From Haematococcus lacustris (taxonomy: Eukaryota > Chlorophyta > Chlorophyceae > Chlamydomonadales > Haematococcaceae), in assembly GCA_030144725.1 (NCBI GenBank), contig JASKMD010000003.1:19478710-19542709 (forward strand): a stretch of 64,000 nucleotides of DNA. Reading direction: 5' to 3'. Each line of letters opens with the position of its first letter. Positions within the stretch are counted from its first letter, which is position 1. A program made the translations under genes and the position numbers. A model generated the notes under the pieces. The model was not told the DNA's origin. It saw only the letters and a program-made list of their open reading frames with translations, and made no database searches. Below, one piece after another: positions 24,067-33,543 of this stretch.

Positions 24067-27000
24067 TTACAACCCCAGACCATAACCGAACACTTGGCGG
24101 ATGCGCTGGAACACCTGCAGGCGCCAGCCCCTCTCAGTGAGCTGCAACACGTCCTCACTGCCAAACTGGTCAGCCTCGGGGATGCCTGTCTGCTGCAGAG
24201 TGAGCACGGTGTGACCGGGCTCCGGCTCCGCCAGGTCTATGATCACCTGCAGGGCAGCCGGGACGCACCCCCTCCGCCTCTTTGTCAGTGCAGCCAGTCA
24301 TGTGCATCATGCAAGGGAGTGTGTCACTGTTTTCGTGACAGTGTTGCTAGCCGGCTAGGCCAAGCGATCATACCAGACTGACGGTGTGAGCAGTGTTCAG
24401 CCATCGCTTCACCATTGCCTGCAGAGCCCAGGAGGAGGGGGAGGGGGCCGCCCACCTGGGGGAGGAGGGGGAGGGGGAAGGGGAGGGGGAGGGGGCCGCC
24501 CACCTGGGGGAGGAGGGGGAGGGGGAGGGGGAGGGGGAGGGGGGAGGGGGAGGGGGAGGGGGAGGGGGAGGGGGAGGGGGAGGGGGGAGGGGGAGGGGGG
24601 AGGGGGAGGGGGAGGGGGAGGGGGGAGGGGGAGGGGGAGGGGGAGGGGGGAGGGGGAGGGGGAGGGGGAGGGGGAGGGGGAGGGGAGGGGGAGGGGGCAG
24701 GGCCCACCCACCTGGCTGGTCACTCCCTCCGCCCAGTTGTTGAAGCGCCAGCTCATGGCCAGGCGTTTGCCGGGCTGCACCTCACTGAACTCCCCCTGCA
24801 CGCCCAGAGCCAACTGGCTGGCTAGACTGGCTTGGGACTGACTCACATCAGGGTCAGTGTCAAGGTCGAGGTCAGTGTGAAGGTCAGGGTCAGGGTCAGG
24901 GTCAGGGTCAGGGGCGGGGGCAGGGGCAGGTCATGCCCTAGTGCACAAATAGTCACACAGCTGACACACCAGGCCATACGCACACCACATCCTGTGCTGA
25001 CCAAGCAACCCCTGCGCCCTGCCCCTGACCCTCCTACCTGGACAGCGCCGCCAAACCAGGTCAGCTTGCCTCCAGGCCGTGGGTCTATGGAGGCAGCGCT
25101 CTGCAGCAGCGCAGAGCACCAGGGGCTGCGGCGAGGTGTGGTGTCCTCTGGTGGTCCTGCCCTCCCACGTCCCCCACCCTCTTCTCCCCCCTCCACCCCT
25201 CCCTGTCTCTCAGCTTTCCCAGCCCTCCCTCCCCGCCCTCCCTGCCAGCCCCTCCCTCCCCACCCTGCACCAGGACACAGTCCAGGCCAGCCCTGCCTAC
25301 TCCCTCCCACTGTGCTCCTGATAACACCTAAGGAACTCAACCGCCCCCGGCCAACCCTGCGGCCCACCCTGCCTTGCTCAGCGTGCCCCTCAAGCCTCAT
25401 GCTGGGCTCTGCTGGGCTGCCTGCTCGGCCCACCCCTGCTGACCAACAGGCGTGAGGGGCGACGGCCCTGGCCACCCGGACCTGCACCCCACCTGTGTGA
25501 ACGCCTTGAAACGACCCTCCACAGTCAGGCAGTCGTACACATCGCCTGTCAGCAGCAGCAGCAACGGCAGCAACGGCAGGCGTAAAGAACAGCGGCAGCA
25601 GCAGCAGCAGCAAGCGGCGCGGCAGTGTCAACATCAGTGTCAGCAGCAGCATTGGGCTGTTGGTCGCCATTCTGGGGCCGTCTAGATAAGCAGGGCGCAG
25701 GGCGCTAGGCCTGGCCTGGTGGCAGCTCAGCCACCCTCCACCCCCTTGTCCATGCCCACCTTGCCCCACACCTCCCCTCCCCTGCTGCCGCACCTGCCCT
25801 GCAGTAGAACTGCTCCGTGAGGTCCAGCCGCCTCAGCCCGCCCTTGCCCGCCTTGCCCTTGCCCTTGCCCTCTGCTGATGCCACCGCTTCTGAGGTCGCC
25901 CGCGCCCCACTGCCGCCGCTGGCGCCCCGCACGGCCTCTGGGTCAGCTGAGCTGAGTTTAGGCTTGGCGGCAGCACCAGGGGCAGCGGGTGAGGCAGAGG
26001 ACGAGGGGGCGGCGGGGCCACCTGCTCGCAGCTCCGCCACAAACTGCTTGATCAGGCTGACCAGCGTCTGCATGGCAGCAGCAGCAGCAGCAACATTATC
26101 AGCAGTGCAGCAGCAGGGCCAACGTCCCACCTGCCACCCTGGCGCCCAGCCTGATGCCCCCACTGCACTGCCCTGCACTGCACTGCCCAGCCCTGCACTG
26201 CCTAAGCCTCTGGCCTTGACCAACCCACCATCCCCCCCAGCTCCAGCCTCCCTCTGCGCCCTGGTTTGGCCTGACCCAGCCTGGCTGACCTCCTCCTGGC
26301 TGTACTGCCCAGCCTGGCCTGGCCTGGCCCACCTTCTTGCCCTGCCCAGTGAGGAAGGCTGTCTTCAGGGCCTGGGACGCCGCATCCTCCTCTGCGCTGC
26401 TGAACCGCAGGTCTGGCTCCTCATCGTGGTTTTCATCAGCCAGGTAAGGCAGGTGGATCTGCAGGCAGGCGGGCTCGGAAGAGCAGGGTCAGGGTCAGGG
26501 TCAGGGTCAGGGTCAGGGTCAGGGTCAGGGTCAGGGTCAGGGTCAGGGTCAGGGTCAGGGTCAGGGTCAGGGTCAGGGTCAGGGTCAGGGTCAGGGTCAG
26601 GGTCAGGGTCAGGGTCAGGGTCAGGGTCAGGGTCAGGGTCAGGGTCAGGGTCACGGTCAGGGTCAGGGTCAGGGTCACGGTCAGGGTCAGGGTCAGGGTT
26701 CGGGTAAGCAGGTAGGCAGGGGGGAGGGGCCTGGTCCTGGTGACACAGTGATGTGAGGGGAGGCAGCCGAGAGGCCAGGGCCATGGGCAGCTATGAGAGG
26801 AGGGGCAGGGAGGGGGGGTCAGGGTTGCAGCTGACGTCCCTTGCTGGCCTCACCTTGCCCTGGCAGGTCTTGCCCAGAGCACTGCCCTGCCATGCCAGCT
26901 TGATCTCCAGCTCATATGCTGGGATGATCTTGTTCTTGCGGTTGTTGATCGTGGCCTGCAGCACACAGCTGGTTCATAGCCACCGCCTGCAGCACGCAGC

Positions 27001-28392
27001 CAGCAGGCCAGAAAGTGCCCCTCCCACTCCGCCCCGCCCCGGCCCGCCCCGGCCCGGCCCGGCCCGGCCCGGCCCGGCCCGGCCCGGCCCGGCCCGCCCC
27101 GCCCCGCCCCGCCCCGCCCCGCCCCGCCCCGCCCCGCCCCGCCCCGCCCCGCCCCGCCCCGCCCCGCCCCGCCCCGCCCCGCCCTGCCCCGCCCCGCCCC
27201 GCCCCGCCCCGCCCCGCCCCGCCCCGCCCCGCCCCGCCCCGCCCCGCCCCGCCCCGCCCCGCCCCGCCCCGCCCCGCCCCGCCCCGCCTGCCCTCACCTC
27301 GCCTGTCAGGGTGTCTAGGCCAGTGATGGCCAGCTCCATGTCCTGGCCAGCCTCCACAAGGGAGGGGCCCACCAGCAGCTCCGGAAGCCGCATCCGGCAC
27401 CACTCGATGGCGTCCTTCTCAACCCTGGCAGTACACGGCAGCAGGTGGGGCAGAGCAGGGTCATTGTTGGGTGAAGGGCAAGCTGGGTCAGGCTGCTGCT
27501 GTGCACTGAGGGACGTGCTCATGGACTGACCTGCCTGAGCAGCTCGCCAAGAGCAAGGAGGACCCTGACCTGGGTTATAAAGCAGCTGAGAGACCACCCA
27601 CCCAAAGCCTAGCGGCAGCCACCTGTGGCACAGTAGTGTGCCCCTAAGCATGCTGTACTCGGCTTACATCAGCGTTGTATCCGGGCTGTACAGCATGCTG
27701 TTCCCTGCACAGCTGCTGGTGCTGGTGAACCCACTCTAGTGCCACACGATGTGTGTCATGCCAACTCTAGGCTGTAGCCCTGTAACAGGGGTCAGGCAAT
27801 AGGGTGGGTGGAAGGCGCACATGCCATGTGCCATAACTCCATACACACAGAACACTACCCCTAGCAAGGGGACCTGGTTCTGCCTTTGCTTTGGTACTTG
27901 TTGCCCGCTGGGCTGATACGGGTGGTGCTAGTGATGTGTTGCTGATGCTGTTGTCACTGCTGCCTGCTGCCTAGGACACCTGCTAGCTTGTCAAGGTGTG
28001 CCTTCTGAGGGGGCTGGGAAGTGCAGCCCAGCATGCACGCCAGGGATGCCTGGCAAGCACAGCTCTAATAGTACCGTGGATTCCTATTGCAGGGCTGTGA
28101 GTTGCACTGCCCTGAAGCTGCAAACTGCACCCACCCCACCCTATGCACACTGCACCCACTGAACACTGCATGTGTGCACTTGCAGGCCGAGTGATATGCA
28201 GCTGGGAGGATTGAGACCCACCAGTGCCAGCCATTGACCTGCAAGCAGGATAAGGGGTTGCGTGAACTACGTGAATGACTCCATTGCTTCCACCCTGTTC
28301 ACGAAGCTTCTGGCATCTGGTGGACCCACATTCGTCCCATCCACGCGCTCCTCTACAAGCCACCGCGGATCGCCCTCGCCGAACTTTGCCAT
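24067..28392 (-). CDS. AHA1: Aha1-type activator of Hsp90 ATPase, 10 exons, 362 aa
   Basis: Exons: 28330-28392, 28222-28238, 27298-27424, 26854-26955, 26333-26458, 25794-26067, 25493-25545, 25038-25100, 24712-24795, 24067-24246. They total 1089 nt with every phase consistent. This cytosolic co-chaperone binds the Hsp90 middle domain and accelerates ATP hydrolysis. Aha1_[21 protein letters not shown], then [40 protein letters not shown] and [20 protein letters not shown] Ser/Ala/Pro/Gly linker of about 70 residues follows. The START-like C-terminal domain (AHSA1) has [51 protein letters not shown] and [20 protein letters not shown]. The length and domain order are standard. Exon 2 is only 17 bp. 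Introns 3, 4 and 9 are filled by different G-rich arrays, and intron 2 contains a dispersed repeat. Confidence 0.95.
24429..24700. repeat. (AGGGGG)n array in Aha1 intron 9
   Basis: Nearly pure AGGGGG hexamers with occasional GGGGGG slips, confined between the acceptor at 24247 and the donor at 24711. Confidence 0.95.
26485..26700. repeat. (AGGGTC)n array in Aha1 intron 4
   Basis: About 35 AGGGTC hexamers with two GGTCAC variants near 26652 and 26676, lying between exon 4 (ends 26854) and exon 5 (starts 26458). Confidence 0.95.
27027..27288. repeat. (CCCGG)n then (CCCCG)n pentamer array in Aha1 intron 3
   Basis: GGCCC/CCCGG pentamers switch at about 27095 to uninterrupted GCCCC pentamers until about 27288, ten bases from the splice donor. 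A single CCCTG variant occurs at about 27184. Confidence 0.95.
27480..27870 (+). repeat. Dispersed repeat family, copy D, in Aha1 intron 2
   Basis: Degenerate coding end ([13 protein letters not shown]...ERPPTQ), then the shared tail (GGCAATAGGGTGGGTGG, CATGCCATGTG). It lacks the MITE-like insert. Lies between exon 3 and the 17-bp exon 2, antisense to the host gene. Confidence 0.7.
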
Positions 28393-28710
28393 CTCTTATT
28401 TGCCGGGCCGCACTTATTCGTATGCCGGACACTCGCCTCCTTACCAAGCAAGCTGTGGGATTATTGTTTAGCAATGACACCTAGATGGCGGTCAGAACGA
28501 AGCTGTACTAAAAGCGCGAGTTTTGAACTCTTATATAGCGGCGTTCGTCCATGCAAGTTTTAGTCCCTACAGCCCTCATGCAACTCATGAGTTGTAATCA
28601 AACACAGGCTGCGAGATCGCTGTTGTAAAGGCTACTGATAGTGTGCCTACTGCCCACTTCAGCTCAGCCTTCTGGTGTGTGTGCCTCCAGGTCTACTACT
28701 AGCAAGAGCC

Positions 28711-29380
28711 CTACCCTACTCTATAGCTCTTACTCACACACATCCCCTTTATGAGGGGTTCAGTATCTTGGTTTCTTGGGATGTATTGCTGTAGCTGGCT
28801 ATTGCCGCCACTTGCGACGTGGTCCACCATGTTGGTGTCTGAGGGGTGGCGAGGGATTGCTGCGAGGCGGGCGCGACGGTCAGGGTGCGCTGCCAGCACG
28901 GCAGCCACTGCCGCGTTTGGCTGAGTGTTCGCGCCGTTTCCGGGCGGGCCGCGGCACAGCTGCAGGTACAGGTTCCGGCAGCTCAGGTCCGGGATGGCTG
29001 CCTGGGAGACAGGGATGTCTGTGTACACGGGCTGGTCGTGCAGGCCCAGCGGGTCGGCTACGCGAATGGTAAACAAGCCGCGCACGAGTAAGCCCAGCCC
29101 AAGGCTGGCGAGCAGTGCCCGCTCGCTGCAGGCCTCCACGCGTGGCTGCACAGCTTCGTCCTGGAAGGCATCCCACAGCTCTTGCGTCAAGTGGTCGGTG
29201 AGGTGGGCTAGCTTACACTTCCTGCCGTCCCTATCGCGGGCAGCGCGGGCCTCTCCGGAGGTCTTTCTATTGCGCTCCGCTTCGGTGAGGTCTGGCTGTA
29301 GTGCCTCGTCGCGGTCCTCAATGTCACTGCCTAGGTCCTCCGGCACTGGCCTAGGCACGGTCTGTCTTTTTTTTTAGCCA
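28711..29380 (-). pseudogene. Fanzor-like element relic: N-terminal exon fused to the element's 3' end
   Basis: The frame 29358-28711 aligns throughout with the N-terminal exon at 62639-63230 (shared KxSGEAR, VEACSxRALLxSLxLGL, VRGxFT, IPDL/IPNL, RNxYLQL.RG, QPxAAV, RLxAxPR and the T-VDxV end). It has no ATG in its own frame. The only upstream ATG (29377) precedes a run of nine A and is one base out, which suggests a single-base indel. After the conserved domain the frame passes directly into CCCCTCATAAAGGGGATGTG, which is the element's 3' end, so the central and catalytic parts are deleted. Confidence 0.65.
28734..28762. other. Terminal hairpin of the Fanzor-like relic
   Basis: On the minus strand it reads CCCCT-cata-AAGGGG then ATGTGTGTG. 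This matches the hairpin at 63976-63990 with only loop changes. Confidence 0.6.
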
Positions 29381-29450
29381 TAGAAATCAAGAGCGTGAAG
29401 CCATCAGAAATACTAGAAAAATTGTCAGGTTTGTTCGTTACCTTCATATC

Positions 29451-31469
29451 CACCTATACAGGCTTGTGAAAATTTCAGATTTTCATTCAGATTTTCAATG
29501 AAAATTTTCATCTGAAAATCTGAACGTATTCACTGCACATCTGAAAGTGCCGGGTGCTGCCCCCGGTCAGATCGCAACGCGATGGCAGCAACAGGCGAAC
29601 AACAGCCACCAGGCAACCAGCGACTCGCCCCAGTGCAGACAGCCCGAGCTCTAGTCGCTGCTATGAGAAAGAGCCCTGCGCTGCCTCTCCCACGGGTGTT
29701 GCAGAGCCCAGTGATCGCTGCAGCCACAGCGGAAAAAGCGAAAGGCTGAAAATGCCACTACAGGAGCCACAGATGGCGGTTCCACGGACAGCCCGCGCGG
29801 ACGGCCTGTCAGCCAGTGGGTGGAGGCACAATGGGAGCAAAGGGTCGGTGCCCAAGTGGCATGCAAGCACTGCCCGGGTTACGTGAGGTCCGGCAAGAAT
29901 GTCTCAAGGCTGAAGCAACACTTGCTTCAGTGCCCAGGGTTTCTCAGCAGCTCAGCAGCTGCAGATGCCGTCAAGCAGGACACTGATGTTAGCACAGCTA
30001 TGGCCCGTCTTCAGCAGCAGCAGCAGCCTCACCATGGACGGTTGGGCCAAGTCATTGGGGGCTGCGCACCTGTTGGGTGTCTGTGGTGTGCTAGCTGGTC
30101 GGGTGTCCGTCTTCTTGAATGTGATCAACACAGCTGGCCACAGTGCCACATCAGAGCTCATGCTTGCAGAGATGTTGGGCGTCATTGAGAAGCATGACCT
30201 GGTGCGCACACATGCATCATGCAACACACACACATGCAATCACGTGTGATCTTGTGTATGCATGCTTTGCAAGCCTCCTCTCATCTCATGGTTATGCTTT
30301 GCAGGCGGGCAAGGTGTGCGCAGTGGTGACTGACACTCCAACGCCCATGCGTAAGCTGTGGAGGTTGCTGGAGGAGAGGCTACCTCGCGTGTTGTGCATG
30401 GGCTGCCATGCCCACATTATCAACCTGTACTTCACCAGTGAGTTATGACAATGCCATCAGCTCACCACCTTCCAGCACTCCACCACCTTCCAGTCCTGGC
30501 TGCCCTTCCACCTTCCACCTTCCCCCTTCCAGCCCCTGTCCATGAGTTGCTGGCTTGCCGTATTGCAGAGATCATGCAACTGCATGCCTTCAAGCAGCAC
30601 ATCAACCAGGCCAAGGAGGTTGTGCAGTACTTCACACACATGTCACTGCCGCATGAACTGCTGCGGCAGCAGCGGGCTGCCCTCGCTACATCATACCACT
30701 TGGCGGCTGCAACAGCGGGGGCTGGAGCAGGAACCGCACCGGTGGCCGGGGCAACAAGATCAGCAGTTGGGAGTGCTACAGTTGTGGGAGCTGTGCCAGC
30801 CCCCAAGGTGGATCTGCAACAGATGTCCCAGACACGCTTTGCCAGCCTGTATGACATGTTGCCTGCTCATGGGGCGCATGTGGGCCATGGCCTATGTGTA
30901 CTTCAACACGCGGGCGCTGAAGCGTGATGAGCAGCCCTTTGCTCCCACAGCTGCAGAGGAGGAGCAGTGGGAGGAGTGGATGGCTAGCCAGCCCTTGAGG
31001 GCTCCAGTGGCCTAGTGTCGGGCGCAGAAATTGCATGACATTTGCTGCTACAGGGTGCTGGAATGATTGCACTTGACAAGGTGGTAGTGGGGGTGGGAGT
31101 GGGTGGAGTGGGAGTGGGGATGTGATAGTGGAGGATAAGGCTTTGTATGGCATGGCAGACACGTGCTTGAGGCTTGGGTGCTGGCATGATTGCACATGAC
31201 AGTGGATGAGTACGGGGTTTTATGCTAAGTTGGTATAGTAGGGTCTAGGCGCAGCTGTGAGCCTCTAAACTGACATCTGCTTGTTACAGGGGGTGTGTAG
31301 GCCTTCACACAAGCCGCGTGCAAAAGGGGAGGCTGGAAAACCAGCGGCAACCGCTCAATTTCACTGACGATGAAACTCTTTCAGTTTTTCAATGAATTTC
31401 ATTTCATTTCATTGAAAATTGAAAATTTGAAAATCTGAAAATCTGAAGATTCACAAGCCTGCACCTATA
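29451..31469. mobile_element. hAT-superfamily DNA transposon, 2,003 bp, with 8-bp target duplication
   Basis: Element 29459-31461. The left end is CAGGCTTGTGAAAATTTCAG. The right end, read inversely, is CAGGCTTGTGAATCTTCAG. The flanks are identical: CACCTATA at 29451-29458 and again at 31462-31469, the 8-bp duplication typical of hAT. Subterminal AT-rich TTTTCA/TGAAAA repeats are present at both ends. It contains hAT transposase remnants. It inserted into a repeat whose unoccupied relative is at about 32140-32365. Confidence 0.93.
29800..31014 (+). pseudogene. hAT transposase remnant (BED finger, DUF659-like, C-terminal dimerisation tail)
   Basis: In order: a BED-type finger (VACKHCPGY ... 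LKQHLLQCPGF, C-x2-C...H-x4-C); a DUF659-like segment in another frame (TMDGWAKSLGAAHLLG, VSVFLNVINTAGHSATSEL); after a GTGCGC...TTTGCAG intron (30202-30304), VCAVVTDTPTPMRKLW and CMGCHAHIINLYF; after a second intron, VHELLACRIAEIMQLHAF, AKEVVQYFTHM and QTRFASLYDML. Only a short tail resembling the end of the hAT dimerisation domain (AYVYFNTRALKRDE) follows in a shifted frame. The bulk of the RNase-H-like core between them is missing. At least one frame change near 30000 and the internal loss make it non-functional. Confidence 0.8.
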
Positions 31470-32520
31470 TTTATAGCGTCCATGCAATGACAGTGGTTTG
31501 GAGGTGGCTGGCCCGGAGGAAATGCTGGAAGAGGGGGCCTAGTTGTAACAGTAGCGTTTGTGCGGTCAGGATGCATGGTCGGCTGAGGCATAAGTGCCGG
31601 CCTGCAGCCGTCGAGCATGCTGACTTGTGCGGCTATTGCTGCCGCTGCGGCTGTCTACATACTCATCGACAGCCTCCGAATCGCGCAGTGGGTAGTGCAG
31701 TGTACTTACATCGTGAAGACGTCGTAAAGAACTAATTCATCAAGAGACGAGTAGTCATCTTAAGCAGAACCAAAGCAAGTCCATTAGAAGGCTGCAATAA
31801 GTCTCAACCAAGCCCCTCCAGCATGTAGCACTCGAGCAGTCCCTAAAAAGTCCTAAGCAACGCAAGATCTCGTCATAAGTAAGAGGCAAATCAAATCTCA
31901 CAAAATCTTGCATGGAGAAAAGAAACACAAACCTACCATTCATCCTAGCTGTGTGTCTGGACTGTTACACTAGTAAACATGGTAAAAGAAGAGGGAGAGT
32001 AACTGCACTACAGGACGAGGCGAGATGGTATACATGGGCTCAGTGCATTCTTGTGATGAGCCCAATGGTCTGAGGAGTGTTACATATGAGTGTGTGAGGA
32101 TGCTGGTTCATCCATATGCGTGACATGTCGTTATATGAAATTTGTCAGGTTTGTTCGTTACCTTTACATCTACCTTTATATTTATAGCGTTAAGCCTTAC
32201 AACTGATACAAACCTCAAATGCTATCAACCTCAAAACCAGGCTTTGTCAGAGTTTGTCCTGTAGAAGCTACTGCACCTTAGGCACATCCTGGGTATCGCG
32301 TTTGTCCATGCAACAGTGGTTTGGAGGTGGCTGGCTCGGAGGAAATGCTGGAAGAGGGGGTCCAGTAAACATGGTGAAAGAAGAGGGAGAGTAACTGCGC
32401 TACAGGACGAGGCGAGACTGGTATACATGGGTTCAGTGCATTCTTATGTCACGTTATATCATATGAGTGTGTGAGGATGCTGGTTCGTCCATATGCCTGA
32501 CATGTCGATATATGCACATG
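31462..32520. repeat. Tandemly arranged repeat units flanking the hAT element
   Basis: Phrase pairs: 31495-31540 and 32316-32360 (ACAGTGGTTTGGAGGTGGCT); 31985-32130 and 32375-32515 (GAGGGAGAGTAACTGC, GTGTGTGAGGATGCTGGTTC); 29424-29450 and 32146-32172 (GTCAGGTTTGTTCGTTACCT). Positions 32231-32300 match 11848-11902 inversely. A short ORF at 31755-31943 (-) has no recognisable family. Confidence 0.7.
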
Positions 32521-32856
32521 ACAAATGCTTAGCCCATGACGTCGACCTGGTGATGTCAAGCACTCCTGAGGCTTTCAACTATCAAGAGCAGGAGCTGCAT
32601 TATCAGGTGTTGCAGAGGATGTGGGAGGAGCAGCAGGAGCTGAACCAGCAGCATCAGGAGCAGTGGGACCAGGGGGCAGGCGGCAAGGCCTAGGCGCCTC
32701 TTTGGAGCCTGATGTGCCTGCTGGCCGGCTGCTGTACCCCAGTGCGAGCGTTTGAATGCACACGCAGAGTTCACTTTTCAAAATGAAGCCTGGCAGCTAC
32801 TAGGATACAGGTTTACCGCTACTAGGTCATGCACTGTCCCACCAGCTTCGGATGAA

Positions 32857-33485
32857 ATGGGCTACGACGACGAGGATTGGGACGACGAGGCTTTTGCCGC
32901 GATCGACAACCTGGTCAGCAAGCACAAACAAGCGCGAAGCAGTGGAGCGAGTGACGGCGAGCGCGCTATTGCAAATGCCGTCCTCACCTGGTGGCTTGAA
33001 CACTCACCAGGGCCGCAGGCTGCTGTGCAGGTGCCCAAGCACAGCATGGCAGCGCTAGCATTGGCAGCTCCACACTGCCAGTGTGGCAACCCAGCCATTC
33101 CACCAGTGCAGTTTGCCTGCCTGCTAGGAAGCATGCAGCCCATGCAGCCCAGCCCATTCCGCCAACATCATCAGCTGCTCCAGAGCGTGGCAGTGGGAGC
33201 AGCATGCCTGCAGCCCACCCACCTGCTTTCGTGGTCCCAGGCGCCCGCCAGCTCCCGCAGCCTGCCCAAGAGCCCACTGCAGCCCCAGTGCTGCTTGGCG
33301 CTGAGCCACGGGCACCAGACAGAACGGCACACCAGCTGCCCAACGCAGTGCTGCACCACCAGCCCCAGCCTCAGGCCCTGGGCCACGCAGTGCCGGGCCA
33401 ACCTTTGCTGGGTGCAGGGCCTGGACCAGGCAACAGCTTTGAACACTTCAAGTGTAGACACGCCCTCCCAGCCCCTGCCTGGCAC

Positions 33486-33543
<58 letters not shown>

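Noticed and set aside
24386..24841. CRISPR-like or structured repeat interpretation of the AGGGGG arrays
   Set aside because: Units are 6 bp with no spacers, the setting is a eukaryotic intron, and no cas-like genes occur.
26485..26700. Interstitial telomere
   Set aside because: The green-algal telomere unit I would expect is TTTTAGGG or TTTAGGG; AGGGTC is different and sits within an intron.
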